NCBI RefSeq assembly: GCF_900183575.1
Contig: NZ_FXUZ01000007.1
Coordinates: 1 to 64,000, forward strand
Source: Staphylococcus cornubiensis
GTDB lineage: Bacteria; Bacillota; Bacilli; Staphylococcales; Staphylococcaceae
Length of the DNA stretch: 64,000 nt
Direction: 5' to 3'
The translations under genes and the position numbers were made by a program. The notes beneath the pieces are model-generated. The model searched no databases and was not told the DNA's origin. It saw only the letters and a list, made by a program, of their open reading frames with translations. Below, piece after piece: positions 1 to 8,872 of the stretch. Each line of letters starts with the position of its first letter. The stretch's first letter is position 1.

Positions 1-341
1 TTTAGTTATTAATACATTTAATAAAGCTGTTAAAGGCATGTCGCCAAAAGAAACAAAAGGACTGCTTTTCCACAGTGACAGAGGGATACAGTACACTTCG
101 CATACATTTAACACATTGATAAACAAATATCATATGATTCATAGTATGTCGCGTGTTAAAATGTGCATTGATAATGGCCCGATGGAAGGTGTATGGGGTC
201 TTATGAAAAGCGAGCTACTTCTAGGTGATAAAAAAACGAAGATTACCAAGTTACGAAGAAGCTGAAAAAATGATTAGAGATTATATAACATTTTTTAATA
301 ACGAACGAGTTTCATTGAAAATGTCTAGCTTAGCAGGATAA
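1..341 (+). pseudogene. IS3-family transposase (OrfB) C-terminal remnant, frameshifted
   Basis: Reading from base 2 gives the end of an IS3/IS150-type DDE integrase domain. It shows the HSDRG-QYTS block, then the SMSR and DNGPME block that carries the catalytic Glu and precedes the typical W-LMKSE. After about base 233 the frame is lost and stops at 265. The true C-terminus (SYEEAEKMIRDYITFFNNER...) continues in the next frame to a stop at 339-341. The upstream part lies outside the window, so I cannot say whether the whole element is broken or only this end. The frameshift alone should inactivate it unless programmed; IS3 programmed frameshifts occur between OrfA and OrfB, not here, so decay is the better reading. 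Confidence 0.85.
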
Positions 342-364
342 GCTAAACTAGACATCAGTTTTTG
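321..364 (+). terminator. Terminator hairpin at the end of the IS3 remnant
   Basis: An inverted repeat pairs ATGTCTAG with CTAGACAT and TTAGC with GCTAA around the transposase stop codon, followed by a T-rich run. It overlaps the last codons of the transposase. Confidence 0.65.
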
Positions 365-377
365 ATATTTAAGTGTA

Positions 378-495
378 AACTGCAGGGGTTCCTGTTCATC
401 CCCTGGGAACGCGAAGCCATAAGGGCAATCAGAAGCCATAAATCATAGGGAGAGAAAGTTAAACAAAATACTGCATCCTCAGCATCAAAAATGAT
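378..495 (-). repeat. Dispersed palindromic element, copy R1 (truncated)
   Basis: Read on the minus strand this carries the same left half as the copy at 33205-33445: GATGCT-GGATGCAGTATT, then CTATGATTT and ATTGCCCTTATGGCTTCGCG followed by TTCCCAGGGGA. The right half is missing and the sequence passes straight into the IS3 end, so the insertion element or a deletion probably cut this copy. Confidence 0.7.
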
Positions 496-510
496 TATGT
501 CCTATCCCCA

Positions 511-546
511 AAAAAAGACACCTCTCAAGTTGGGGGTGTCTTTTTA
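511..546 (-). terminator. fabI terminator (bidirectional)
   Basis: The stem GACACC/GGTGTC is flanked by an A-run on the left and a T-run on the right. It lies 14 bases past the fabI stop. Confidence 0.8.
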
Positions 547-559
547 ATGTTCATTAATT

Positions 560-1330
560 TTAGCGAATCGCGTGGTAACCTGCATCAACATGAATATTTT
601 CACCTGTCACACCAGAAGAAAGATCACTTAATAAATATGCAGCTGTTTTTCCTACTTCTTCTTGATCAACATTACGTCTTAATGGTGCACGTTCTTCAAT
701 TTCTTTTAAGATGCTCGTGAAACCTCCAACACCTCGTGCACTTAATGTACGGATTGGACCAGCAGAGATCGCATTCACACGGATGTTATCTTGGCCTAAG
801 TCTGCCGCTAAATATTTCACTGATGCTTCAAGACTTGCTTTTGCGACACCCATCACATTGTAGTTCTGTACTGCAAACTCTCCGCCAAGGTAAGTTGATG
901 TTACGATACTGCCCGCTTCATTCATAATTTTACGAGCTTCACGTGCAACAATTGTTAATGAATACGCACTGATGTCATGTGCAAGTAAAAAACCGTCACG
1001 TGATGTATCTGAGAAGCGTCCTCTTAATTCTTCTACACGCGCAAATGCGATAGAGTGGAACACACCATCAATTTTGCCGACTTCTTTACCAATTTTTTCA
1101 AAGCCATTGACAACCTCTTCATCACTTTGTACATCGATTTGGTATACATGTTTTTCAGATTGGTTCAGTTGATCAATCAACTTATCTAATTCATTAAAGC
1201 TTCTTTCTTTTCTGTATGTAAATACTAATTTTGCGCCTAATTGGTCTAATACTTTTGCCACACCGAAGCCAATACTACGCTTATTTGCGATACCCATAAT
1301 TACAAAAGTTTTACCTTCAAGATTCATCAC
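560..1330 (-). CDS. fabI: Enoyl-[acyl-carrier-protein] reductase, NADPH (FabI)
   Basis: FabI catalyses the last reduction of each fatty-acid elongation cycle, turning trans-2-enoyl-ACP into acyl-ACP in the cytoplasm. The 256-residue protein is a short-chain dehydrogenase with the GIANKRSIG nucleotide-binding loop near the N-terminus. Its active-site residues fall at Y147, Y157 and K164, exactly the S. aureus numbering. The start is a GTG (1330) nine bases after an AGGAG; an ATG follows immediately, but the GTG start gives the family length. It is monocistronic: a terminator lies behind it and the cpaA terminator in front. A FapR operator at 1374-1390 places it in the fatty-acid regulon. FabI is the triclosan target in this genus. 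Confidence 0.97.
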   Translation of the reverse strand: MMNLEGKTFVIMGIANKRSIGFGVAKVLDQLGAKLVFTYRKERSFNELDKLIDQLNQSEKHVYQIDVQSDEEVVNGFEKIGKEVGKIDGVFHSIAFARVEELRGRFSDTSRDGFLLAHDISAYSLTIVAREARKIMNEAGSIVTSTYLGGEFAVQNYNVMGVAKASLEASVKYLAADLGQDNIRVNAISAGPIRTLSARGVGGFTSILKEIEERAPLRRNVDQEEVGKTAAYLLSDLSSGVTGENIHVDAGYHAIR

Positions 1331-1373
1331 TCTAGATTGCTCCTTTACGTTTAATTACATGAATATATTAATT

Positions 1374-1390
1374 TTAACATCTGGTACTAA
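1374..1390 (-). promoter_or_regulatory. FapR operator upstream of fabI
   Basis: TTAACATC-T-GGTACTAA is a 17-bp imperfect palindrome of 8+1+8 design. It matches the FapR box at fabHF (31700-31716) and the known consensus built on TTAGTACC. FapR represses membrane-lipid genes and is released by malonyl-CoA or malonyl-ACP. It lies 44 bases upstream of the fabI start codon. Confidence 0.75.
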
Positions 1391-1411
1391 ATTTTGAAAA
1401 GCATTTCCCTT

Positions 1412-1467
1412 TTGAATCAAACAAACACAGCCTTGAAATCGCTTTTGTCAGTATTTCAAAACTGTGT
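1412..1467 (-). terminator. cpaA-operon terminator
   Basis: Arms 1425-1439 and 1453-1467 form a 15-bp stem with two G-U pairs when read on the minus strand, followed by a T-rich tail. It starts ten bases after the cpaA stop. Confidence 0.8.
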
Positions 1468-1476
1468 CTGTATTCA

Positions 1477-3315
1477 TTAAAACATTTCTAATTCTATTTT
1501 CAGCTGATCCACATACTCTTTCGTACCTGTGACGATTAAACGGTCACCATATTGGAGTTGTGTATCCCCGTGTGGCACGATTGATTCATTGTTACGAATA
1601 ATGCGGACAAAGATAATATCGCCGCCAAATGGGAAATGACGGAGTTGCATATGATCGAAAGCGTAATTGTACATTCCAATTTCGTATAAAGATGTTTCGA
1701 CGTTGCTCAATAAATTTAGCATGTTCGGCGTCTCAATCATCCCTTTTAATAAAATTTGGTTACTTTGGAAGTTACTAAACAATTCGATACCTTGGCTACT
1801 CAATTCCTGTGATTCATCATTCGTTTCAAGGCGACAAATAACGCGTTCAACACCGTGTTCTTTAGCCATTAAAGCAACACGTCGGTTAATTTCATCATCA
1901 TTTGTCGAACATACGACGATATCACTATCATACAAGCCTAGACGTTCCAATATATCAGAACGGTAATCCGTAATTTCAATCATCGTAATATCATCTGATA
2001 ACACACGATGGTCCGATAAATCTTTTCGATAGTACAACGAAATTTTATACAACTGTGACCGTAACCCTTGTGCAATCGGAATCGACAATTGGTTTTTCCC
2101 AATCATAGCCACTTTGATTGAACGTTGCATTTCATCAGGAATCGGAATTAATTTTTTAAAGACAATCGGTACAAAGACACACGTAATGACTGCACTTAAA
2201 ATTAAAATACCTGAAATTTCTTCACTAATCGTGCCAAGCTTTTCTGCAATTTTTGCCGCTGCAATGACGAGTGAAAGTGTCGACGTTAATAAGAATGCCG
2301 ACGCAATAGTCGTTTTCATGTCAAACCATTTCTTCAACAACATAACAGGAATTAACTTGGAAATAATAAAGGCAAGAATCAGCACTGGTATAATGAGTAA
2401 CACTTTAGGGTCGCTAATCAATGACGGAATGTCTAAATCCACACCGACCATGATAAAGAAAATCGGAATGAAGAACCCATATCCAAATGAGTCAAGCTTC
2501 TCAACTAAGTCTTGTGTTGGTCCGAGTAATGATACAACCACTCCGGCTAAAAAGGCACCTAAAATATGTTCGGCACCGACACCTTCAGCGAGTGCAACAA
2601 GTAAAATAATGAGTGCGAAAACAGCTCGAATTCCAATTTGGGTCGTTCCAGCCATTAATTTTTCTAAAAATGGTGCTTTTTTGAACAGACCACCTAAGAA
2701 ATAGAACACAATCGTAAAGACGACTAAAATACCAATCAGCCAAATCGTACCGCCACCAGAAGCATGGAGTGCACCATAAACTGTCAGCAACAGCATTGTC
2801 GCTAAATCAGCCAATACAGCAACTAACAAAATTAATTGTCCGATTGTCGTGCTCATTAAGTTCATTTCTTTCAACGTCGGTACAACAACACCTAACGAAA
2901 TCGTAGAAATGATAATGACCATTAACAGCACATCATTAATTAAGCCCATCCATTGAAATGCGTATGCAAGAATAATGGACAAAATCATAATCAGCATGAA
3001 CACACTCAATGCCAATTTAAAATGACTCGGGCTCTGACTTTGTGATTCTTCTTTTTTCTTTTTCGTTTTATCTTTTTTAAATGCGGAAAAGTCAATTTCC
3101 AGACCACTTAAAAACATTAAAAATATAAAGCCCAACGTCGATAATATATTCAACATCTCATCACGATGTACGAGGTTTAAAAACGAATTTCCGATGATAA
3201 TCCCCATTAAAATCTCGGCGACCACAACAGGTAAAAACGATATTTTCAACCTATGAATCAAAATCGGTGTTATCATAGCCGCTACTATGACAACGACAAG
3301 CGATACAAATTCCAT
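1477..3315 (-). CDS. cpaA: CPA2-family cation/proton antiporter with RCK domains (CpaA)
   Basis: This is a 612-residue membrane antiporter. Roughly the first 385 residues hold about a dozen hydrophobic segments of the Na+/H+ exchanger fold. A TrkA-N (RCK_N) domain starts near residue 400 (KVAMIGKNQLS...) and an RCK_C domain covers the last 75 residues. Length and position beside fabI match S. aureus CpaA, whose RCK_C domain binds cyclic di-AMP and controls potassium export; the ligand is taken from that homologue. The usual GxGxxG of RCK_N is degenerate here. The start ATG lies ten bases after the mgtE stop with GAGGGGG in front, so the two genes are co-transcribed. Confidence 0.9.
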   Translation of the reverse strand: MEFVSLVVVIVAAMITPILIHRLKISFLPVVVAEILMGIIIGNSFLNLVHRDEMLNILSTLGFIFLMFLSGLEIDFSAFKKDKTKKKKEESQSQSPSHFKLALSVFMLIMILSIILAYAFQWMGLINDVLLMVIIISTISLGVVVPTLKEMNLMSTTIGQLILLVAVLADLATMLLLTVYGALHASGGGTIWLIGILVVFTIVFYFLGGLFKKAPFLEKLMAGTTQIGIRAVFALIILLVALAEGVGAEHILGAFLAGVVVSLLGPTQDLVEKLDSFGYGFFIPIFFIMVGVDLDIPSLISDPKVLLIIPVLILAFIISKLIPVMLLKKWFDMKTTIASAFLLTSTLSLVIAAAKIAEKLGTISEEISGILILSAVITCVFVPIVFKKLIPIPDEMQRSIKVAMIGKNQLSIPIAQGLRSQLYKISLYYRKDLSDHRVLSDDITMIEITDYRSDILERLGLYDSDIVVCSTNDDEINRRVALMAKEHGVERVICRLETNDESQELSSQGIELFSNFQSNQILLKGMIETPNMLNLLSNVETSLYEIGMYNYAFDHMQLRHFPFGGDIIFVRIIRNNESIVPHGDTQLQYGDRLIVTGTKEYVDQLKIELEMF

Positions 3316-3325
3316 GGGTACCCCC

Positions 3326-4711
3326 TCAAGTTAAATATGACATAAAAGTCGTTGCTAATCCGAAATAAATTAACATACTGACAATATCATTAATCGTCGT
3401 AATAAATGGTCCACTCGCAACAGCAGGGTCAATGCCTAAACGATTCATAACAAGTGGAATCACAGAGCCAATCGTTGTCCCAACAGTCATCGCGATTGTC
3501 AGACTTGTCCCTACGATTAATGCAAGATAAGGTTGACCGTATAATAACATAATAATTAAACTTAAACTCACTGCACACGTAATTCCGGTTAAAAAGCCAC
3601 TCCCAGACTCACGTAATGCGAGTTTGACCTTACTCTTTTCCTTAATATCACCTGTAGAAATATTCCGTACGGACACGGCAAGTGACTGTGTGCCTGAATT
3701 CCCGGACATCCCACTAATAATCGGAATAAATGCAGCTAACAAGGCCACTTTCTCCAATGTTTCTTCAAATGAGCCCAAAATAGATGCAGTAATCATTCCT
3801 AATACCGTCAAAATAAGCAACCACGGCAAACGTTTGAACGCCGTTTGAAATATCGTATCATCTGTAGAGTCGATATCAGATACCCCGGCTAAACGAGAAT
3901 AGTCTTCGCTCGCCTCTTCATCTATGACGTCGACGATATCATCAATCGTGATAATCCCTAACAAATGATTTTGATAATCTACAACGGGCATCGCGATAAA
4001 GTCATAGTCTCTCATCGTTTGCGCAACATCTTCTTGGTCATCAGCGACATTTGCACTAATCACACGCTCACTCATAATATCTTCAATGTATGCATCATTT
4101 TCAGCAATGATGAGGTCTCTTAATGAGATAACTCCGACCAATTTTTTATCTTCATCCACGACAAAAATGACATAAATCGTCTCTGCGTCTGGTGCTTGAT
4201 CTTTAACACGCATTAACGCTTCATGTACCGGTGTATTAATTGTGAGTGAAATATACTCCGTCGTCATGATACCGCCGGCTGTATCTTCATCATAATGGAG
4301 CAATGCTTTAATTTCTTTTGCTTCGTCGCGGTTCATCAACATTAATAAACTCGCGATTTTCTTTTTGGAAAGCTGATTTAAAATATCGACCGCATTATCG
4401 TATGACATCTGCTCGAGCACTTGACTCGCATAGGTCGCATTCATTGTTTCAAATAACGCTTCATAATCTTCTTCATCAATCTCTAAATTCTCAAAGAACT
4501 CGGCAACTTCTTCTGGAGATAAAAATCGATACATTTTTTGACGGACATCATCGTCACTGACTTCGAAATATTCGCTTTGTTCATACGAGTGCAATGCTAA
4601 AAACTCTTCGCGAAAGCCGTCGATATCACCATTCGCAATTAAGTCATCTAACAAAGCTTTGTTGAACATTTCTTCGTCATCTAACAAGATTTGTTCATTG
4701 TCGTTCACCAC
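3326..4711 (-). CDS. mgtE: Magnesium transporter MgtE
   Basis: MgtE is a Mg2+ channel of the inner membrane gated by its cytosolic domains. In order there are an acidic helical N domain (about 1-130), two CBS domains (about 130-255; TAGGIMTTEYISL at the front), a linker helix, and five membrane segments with the conserved GMSGNSGTQS motif and SGPFITTINDI near the end. Two starts are possible. The ATG at 4726 has a weak site, but it is itself part of GGAGGTG, which sits six bases before a GTG at 4711. The GTG start also lines up with the S. aureus N-terminus, so I prefer it (461 residues). It lies in the operon between the pseudouridine synthase and cpaA. Confidence 0.93.
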   Translation of the reverse strand: MVNDNEQILLDDEEMFNKALLDDLIANGDIDGFREEFLALHSYEQSEYFEVSDDDVRQKMYRFLSPEEVAEFFENLEIDEEDYEALFETMNATYASQVLEQMSYDNAVDILNQLSKKKIASLLMLMNRDEAKEIKALLHYDEDTAGGIMTTEYISLTINTPVHEALMRVKDQAPDAETIYVIFVVDEDKKLVGVISLRDLIIAENDAYIEDIMSERVISANVADDQEDVAQTMRDYDFIAMPVVDYQNHLLGIITIDDIVDVIDEEASEDYSRLAGVSDIDSTDDTIFQTAFKRLPWLLILTVLGMITASILGSFEETLEKVALLAAFIPIISGMSGNSGTQSLAVSVRNISTGDIKEKSKVKLALRESGSGFLTGITCAVSLSLIIMLLYGQPYLALIVGTSLTIAMTVGTTIGSVIPLVMNRLGIDPAVASGPFITTINDIVSMLIYFGLATTFMSYLT

Positions 4712-4739
4712 GTTTGCCACCTCCATCGTTCCTGTAAAT

Positions 4740-5594
4740 CTACAAAGTGGTTAATAATTGTTCGAAGTGAGGCTGTTCATTCTTGATATTCAGTTTTTCC
4801 TGAGTCAATGGATGTACAAACCTGACCTCTGCACATTTTAATAATTGGGTTTGATACGTATGATGTGCGTGTCCATATAATGTATCGCCCACTAACGGTG
4901 CCCCTAGCCATTGAAAGTGCACACGAATTTGATGTGTTCTACCCGTTTCAAGTTTAACACGGCACCATGTATAAGTCTTGAAATTTTTAAGCGGCCAATA
5001 AATCGTTCGTGCAGGCTTACCCTTTTCCGAGACAATTCGATTAATAATACTATCCGACGCCCTCGCAATCGGTTGATCAATCTCACCTTTTGTCGTCAAG
5101 ATTCCTTCACAAATGCATTCATAATACTTCTCAATCGCACATTGATTCATCAGATGATGCATGTGCCGAGACTTTGCGATAATGACAATGCCCATCGTGT
5201 TCCGATCTAAGCGTGTCACAATATGCGGAATACCTCGTTCTCCCTTTTCCTGCATATGCGCTAATGCTTGCTCGACCAAACTTTCATGTGGATGTTCGCG
5301 TGAAGGTGCCGTATTTTGATGACTTGGCTTGGCCACAATTAGCAACCATGTATCTTCATATAAAATCGTTAATGGCATATGATAAGGCTTAAGGTACGGA
5401 CTTGGAGACTCTATCGGCAACTGTACTTCCAATACATCACCGACTTGTAAAGAATGGCGTACCGTACGCGCCGTACCATTAACAAGGAGAGCGCCATCTT
5501 GTTTAATGGCGCTCAACGTCTTTTTTGAAAATTGTTGTTCATATAAAAATGTCTTTAACGTTGTCGATTTTGCCACATGATATTTAAAAATCAC
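4740..5594 (-). CDS. RluA/RluD-family RNA pseudouridine synthase
   Basis: This family isomerises specific uridines of rRNA or tRNA to pseudouridine in the cytoplasm. The protein has 284 residues with an S4-like N-terminal RNA-binding stretch (about 20-55). The catalytic motif is TRLDRNTMG (family consensus HRLDxxTSG, Asp catalytic), and [12 protein letters not shown] is near the C-terminus. The family's leading His is Thr and the Ser is Met, as in the YjbO branch found in this operon in Bacillales. It begins with GTG that overlaps the nadK stop by three bases (GTGA), indicating translational coupling. The exact target nucleotide cannot be told from sequence. Confidence 0.9.
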   Translation of the reverse strand: MIFKYHVAKSTTLKTFLYEQQFSKKTLSAIKQDGALLVNGTARTVRHSLQVGDVLEVQLPIESPSPYLKPYHMPLTILYEDTWLLIVAKPSHQNTAPSREHPHESLVEQALAHMQEKGERGIPHIVTRLDRNTMGIVIIAKSRHMHHLMNQCAIEKYYECICEGILTTKGEIDQPIARASDSIINRIVSEKGKPARTIYWPLKNFKTYTWCRVKLETGRTHQIRVHFQWLGAPLVGDTLYGHAHHTYQTQLLKCAEVRFVHPLTQEKLNIKNEQPHFEQLLTTL

Positions 5595-6400
5595 AGTGTT
5601 TCACCACTAGAAATGAACGAATCATGCACACGTTTCCAAAATGGGAAAGGTCTAAAGCGTGCAAATCGTACTTTTTCATTGGCAACGCGATATTGGACAG
5701 CGTTCACATTTTTATGTTTGACACTAATATGATCAACAGTAGATAAAATCGTACCGTGATCGACTGGTTTCACATGGCATGTATGATGCTTTGGTAAAAC
5801 GAGCGGTGAACCGACTGTACGGAATACCCTATTATTAATAGACGCAATCTCAGTCAACTGAATCGCTTCTAATGACGGATGAATGAGCGCCCCGCCTAAT
5901 GCTTTGTTATATGCAGTCGAACCTGATGGCGTGGAAACACAAAGCCCATCACCTCTAAAGCGTTCAAAATGTTGACCTCGTATATCAATATCAACAACTA
6001 ATGTACTCCCATTTTCAGTTTTCATCGTCGCTTCATTTAATGCAAGATAACGTGTTTCATAGCCTTCATCATTGTAGCGTACAATCACTTCTAACAATGG
6101 ATATTCAATGACTTGAAACTCAGCTTTATTAATCGCAATGACAAGCTTTTCAACTTCATGAGGGAGCCAGTCTGCATAAAAACCGAGATGCCCTGTATGT
6201 ATCCCGACAAAAGCGCAACGTGACAACATATGACTATAATGATGGAACGCTTGAAGTAAAGTCCCATCGCCACCGACAGAAATAACAATTTCAGGGTTTT
6301 CAGCATCCTCTATCATATTAAAATCTTGCATATGGCACATCATTTTATGCTTCAATGCTTCTGATTTTGGATCTCCCTTAGATAAAATAACGTAACGCAT
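5591..6400 (-). CDS. nadK: NAD kinase
   Basis: NadK phosphorylates NAD+ to NADP+ with ATP. The 269-residue protein has the signature [10 protein letters not shown] near residue 50, [11 protein letters not shown], and [15 protein letters not shown], all diagnostic for the family. The ATG at 6400 preceded by GGGGGG gives the S. aureus length; an upstream in-frame codon would add five residues without a better ribosome site. It lies between relQ (11-base gap) and a pseudouridine synthase (overlap). This is the relQ-nadK-rlu order seen as yjbM-yjbN-yjbO in Bacillus. Together with relQ it places purine nucleotide signalling and NADP supply in one transcript. Confidence 0.96.
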   Translation of the reverse strand: MRYVILSKGDPKSEALKHKMMCHMQDFNMIEDAENPEIVISVGGDGTLLQAFHHYSHMLSRCAFVGIHTGHLGFYADWLPHEVEKLVIAINKAEFQVIEYPLLEVIVRYNDEGYETRYLALNEATMKTENGSTLVVDIDIRGQHFERFRGDGLCVSTPSGSTAYNKALGGALIHPSLEAIQLTEIASINNRVFRTVGSPLVLPKHHTCHVKPVDHGTILSTVDHISVKHKNVNAVQYRVANEKVRFARFRPFPFWKRVHDSFISSGETL

Positions 6401-6411
6401 TAATACCCCCC

Positions 6412-7050
6412 TCACTCATCATGATCATGCTTACTGGCACGCTTTTTAGAATAATACTTTTGTGCCTCTTGAATTTCTTCTTTGATTTCAGACATTTCTT
6501 CATCTAAGAGAAAAGCAGCTTCAGCAGCACGTTCGAGTCTCGTTTGAATTTCTGGTGGATAATCTCCATCATACTTATAACGCAATGTATGTTCAATCGT
6601 CGCCCAGAAGTTCATTGCGAGCGTTCGAATTTGAATTTCAGCGAGTATCGATTTCGTACCATCCAATGTTTCAATAGGATAATCGATAATCACATGGTAT
6701 GAACGGTAACCACTTTGTTTCGTATTGCTAATGTAGTCGCGCTCCTCAATCACTTTAAAATCTTTGCGTTGACGTAATAGCTCGACGACAATATCAATAT
6801 CATCTACAAATTGACACATCATTCGAAGTCCCGCGATATCATACATTTCTTCACGTAGACAATCGAATGCAATCCCCCTTTTATTCGCCTTATCAACAAT
6901 ACTTGAAATCGGTTTGACACGCCCCGTCACAAATTCAATGGGTGAATTATGCTCGTTGACTTGATACTGTTTACGCAAACCTTTTAATTTTACTTTTAAT
7001 TCATCTATGGCTTGTTGATAGGGTGCTAGAAAAATTTCCCATTGGTTCAT
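6412..7050 (-). CDS. relQ: Small alarmone synthetase RelQ
   Basis: RelQ transfers pyrophosphate from ATP to GDP or GTP, making (p)ppGpp; in Firmicutes it responds to cell-wall stress and acts as a tetramer. The 212-residue protein has only the RelA/SpoT synthetase fold, without hydrolase or TGS domains. Visible motifs are the G-loop region GYRSYH and [17 protein letters not shown], with a charged, partly coiled C-terminal tail. It follows the UPF0738 gene by 16 bases and is followed by nadK. The AGGTAAG before its ATG is a moderate ribosome site. Confidence 0.95.
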   Translation of the reverse strand: MNQWEIFLAPYQQAIDELKVKLKGLRKQYQVNEHNSPIEFVTGRVKPISSIVDKANKRGIAFDCLREEMYDIAGLRMMCQFVDDIDIVVELLRQRKDFKVIEERDYISNTKQSGYRSYHVIIDYPIETLDGTKSILAEIQIRTLAMNFWATIEHTLRYKYDGDYPPEIQTRLERAAEAAFLLDEEMSEIKEEIQEAQKYYSKKRASKHDHDE

Positions 7051-7066
7051 CTTACCTCACTCCGCT

Positions 7067-7414
7067 TCATTCGAGTTCAAATGTTTCTTCAACAGCAGAC
7101 ACAAATTCTTTTCCATAGTTTGAATTACCCTTTATATTGTCGAGTAGGTAATCTAATTCCTCAGAAAACTGTGTGAGCGTTAATGAATCATTAATGACTA
7201 TCTCTTTATCTCGGTGTTCGTGAAGCATAGACCAAGTTTCTTCTACAAACAATAAGTATGAGAATGAAGAGCCATCGTCTAATAAATAAACAAAAGCATG
7301 ACGGTCACTATCGGCAAGCATTTGACCGACTTCTGTTAGACCTTCTGTGGATTGATCCGTATAGCATAAAATACGGTTATCTTGAATTTTCACTTCGTTG
7401 ACATAAATACGCAT
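7067..7414 (-). CDS. UPF0738 family protein (YjbL-like)
   Basis: This is a 115-residue acidic, soluble protein with no signal peptide or membrane segment. Its place directly before relQ, and its sequence style ([20 protein letters not shown]...), match the UPF0738/YjbL family, for which no function is known. It is the first gene of the minus-strand operon ending at cpaA and has a strong AGGAGGA ribosome site. The 130-bp gap to the divergent CYTH gene must hold the operon promoter. Any link to alarmone metabolism rests only on position. Confidence 0.8.
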   Translation of the reverse strand: MRIYVNEVKIQDNRILCYTDQSTEGLTEVGQMLADSDRHAFVYLLDDGSSFSYLLFVEETWSMLHEHRDKEIVINDSLTLTQFSEELDYLLDNIKGNSNYGKEFVSAVEETFELE

Positions 7415-7544
7415 ATACTTTCCTCCTCATCACATAACATTTTAACACAATTTACCTACACACTCATTGGTGAACTCTACCATATTCTAAATACTTTTCA
7501 ATCTCGTATCAATTCGGCATAATATGGCATAAGGAGTGATTTCA

Positions 7545-8126
7545 TTGGCAATCGAACGTGAAATAGAATTTAAACAATTGCTCGACAGTAATAGTTACCA
7601 ATCAATTAAAACACAATATTTTAAAGGTCAAGCCCCTTTTAAACAAGTCAATTACTATATTGATACACCTGACTTTCAAATACAATCTCAAAAAATGGCG
7701 TTACGCATCCGTGAAAAAGCTAACGGTACTTTTGAACTCACATTAAAAGTCCCTGACACAGTAGGATTATTGGAATATAACGCGCAATTCCAAATTCAAC
7801 CAGAAGAAAACATGACGCTCGAGCCTTCTGATATCGATGACGACATACGCGAAGTGCTGCAACAGCGCCATGTTCAATTGGATGCTTTAAAAATATTAGG
7901 TGCCTTAACGACTTATCGATTAGAAACGAAAACGGACGAAGGATTACTTGTCCTCGATCATAGCCTTTACTTAGGAACTGAAGATTTTGAACTCGAATTT
8001 GAAGTACGCGATTTTAATGCTGGCCAACAAGCCTTTAACGATTTGTTAGCAGAACTCAAATTGTCACCCGTCGTTCCAAAAAATAAAGTGCAACGCTTTT
8101 TTGAATATCAACGCAAACATCAATAA
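7545..8126 (+). CDS. CYTH-domain protein (YjbK-like, triphosphate tunnel metalloenzyme fold)
   Basis: This 193-residue protein starts with the CYTH hallmark EIEFK (EREIEFKQLL). It also shows the paired charged strands of the triphosphate tunnel fold (ALRIREK, FELTLKVP, YRLETKTDE, FELEFEV). Members bind inorganic or organic triphosphates; this gene's substrate is unknown. AAGGAG (7531-7536) is eight bases from TTG at 7545, and a TTG start reproduces the family N-terminus. The GTG at 7536 lies within the ribosome site and is unlikely. It is transcribed away from the relQ operon. Confidence 0.85.
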   Translation: MAIEREIEFKQLLDSNSYQSIKTQYFKGQAPFKQVNYYIDTPDFQIQSQKMALRIREKANGTFELTLKVPDTVGLLEYNAQFQIQPEENMTLEPSDIDDDIREVLQQRHVQLDALKILGALTTYRLETKTDEGLLVLDHSLYLGTEDFELEFEVRDFNAGQQAFNDLLAELKLSPVVPKNKVQRFFEYQRKHQ

Positions 8127-8484
8127 GCAACTCAAAAACCTTAATTATGAAAGCATGCGTTTTTCTTTAACTCTCTTTTCATAAACTGTAAAATAATGAA
8201 AATAGTGTTATGAAGGTAAAGATAACGACTGAGCCGGGAACGTAATGCGCTACAATCATCGCGCATGCCCTAGCTTAACCACAATATATTGAAGCGTTAT
8301 GATTTTGAGCACAAAGACCATTTTGTACGTTCAAAAAATGTAACGTTTCAGCCTTATTTCGTCTGAAAATTCATTTTAGAGTAGTAACAAACACCAAACA
8401 TCTTGTATGTGAGTGTTTTTGCTTTGAAATGTAAAAATTCATGTTATGATTTATATATAATAAGTCATATGAGCGGTGATAGAA
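8127..8484. other. Gene-free interval between the CYTH gene and the truncated haemoglobin
   Basis: About 360 bases hold no convincing gene. A perfect hairpin pairs ATGCGC (8245-8250) with GCGCAT (8261-8266) without a T-run, and TTTCAG/CTGAAA is another small stem near 8350-8370. The AT-rich end (TATGAT at 8445-8450, TATAAT at 8456-8461) probably holds the promoter of the haemoglobin-spxH pair, but no good -35 box could be chosen. Confidence 0.5.
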
Positions 8485-8856
8485 ATGACACAAACGCCTT
8501 ATGAAGTGATTGGACAGGAAAAACTTTATCAACTCATCGATCACTTCTATAGCCTTGTAGAACAGGATAATCGCATTAACCATTTGTTTCCAGGTGATTT
8601 TGCAGAAACAGCACGTAAACAAAAGCAGTTTTTGACACAATTTCTAGGCGGCCCTGATTTGTATACACAAGAACACGGTCACCCTATGTTGAGAATGCGT
8701 CATATGCCATTTCCAATTGATGATAAAGCAAAAGACGCATGGCTTGAAAATATGCATACTGCGATTACGCACGCACAACTTCCTCATGGTGCGGGCGATT
8801 ATTTGTACGAAAGATTACGTTTAACAGCAAATCACATGGTCAATACAGAAAATTAA
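8485..8856 (+). CDS. Truncated (2/2) haemoglobin, YjbI-like
   Basis: This is a small haem-binding globin of 123 residues, of the group II truncated type, likely handling O2, NO or redox stress in the cytoplasm. Seen are the N-terminal helix YEVIGQEKLYQLIDHFY, the FPGDF turn, GGPDLYTQEHGHPMLRMRH with the presumed proximal His, and AWLENM with the group II Trp. The ATG at 8485 follows GGTGA; an upstream GTG at 8476 lies in the ribosome site. It is 16 bases before spxH, as in other staphylococci, suggesting joint expression with the Spx adaptor. Confidence 0.93.
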   Translation: MTQTPYEVIGQEKLYQLIDHFYSLVEQDNRINHLFPGDFAETARKQKQFLTQFLGGPDLYTQEHGHPMLRMRHMPFPIDDKAKDAWLENMHTAITHAQLPHGAGDYLYERLRLTANHMVNTEN

Positions 8857-8872
8857 TTGTAGGTGAAATAAC

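Noticed and set aside
2114-2704. 196-codon open frame on the plus strand
   Set aside because: It is antisense to the membrane part of cpaA; composition and lack of a ribosome site show it is a shadow.
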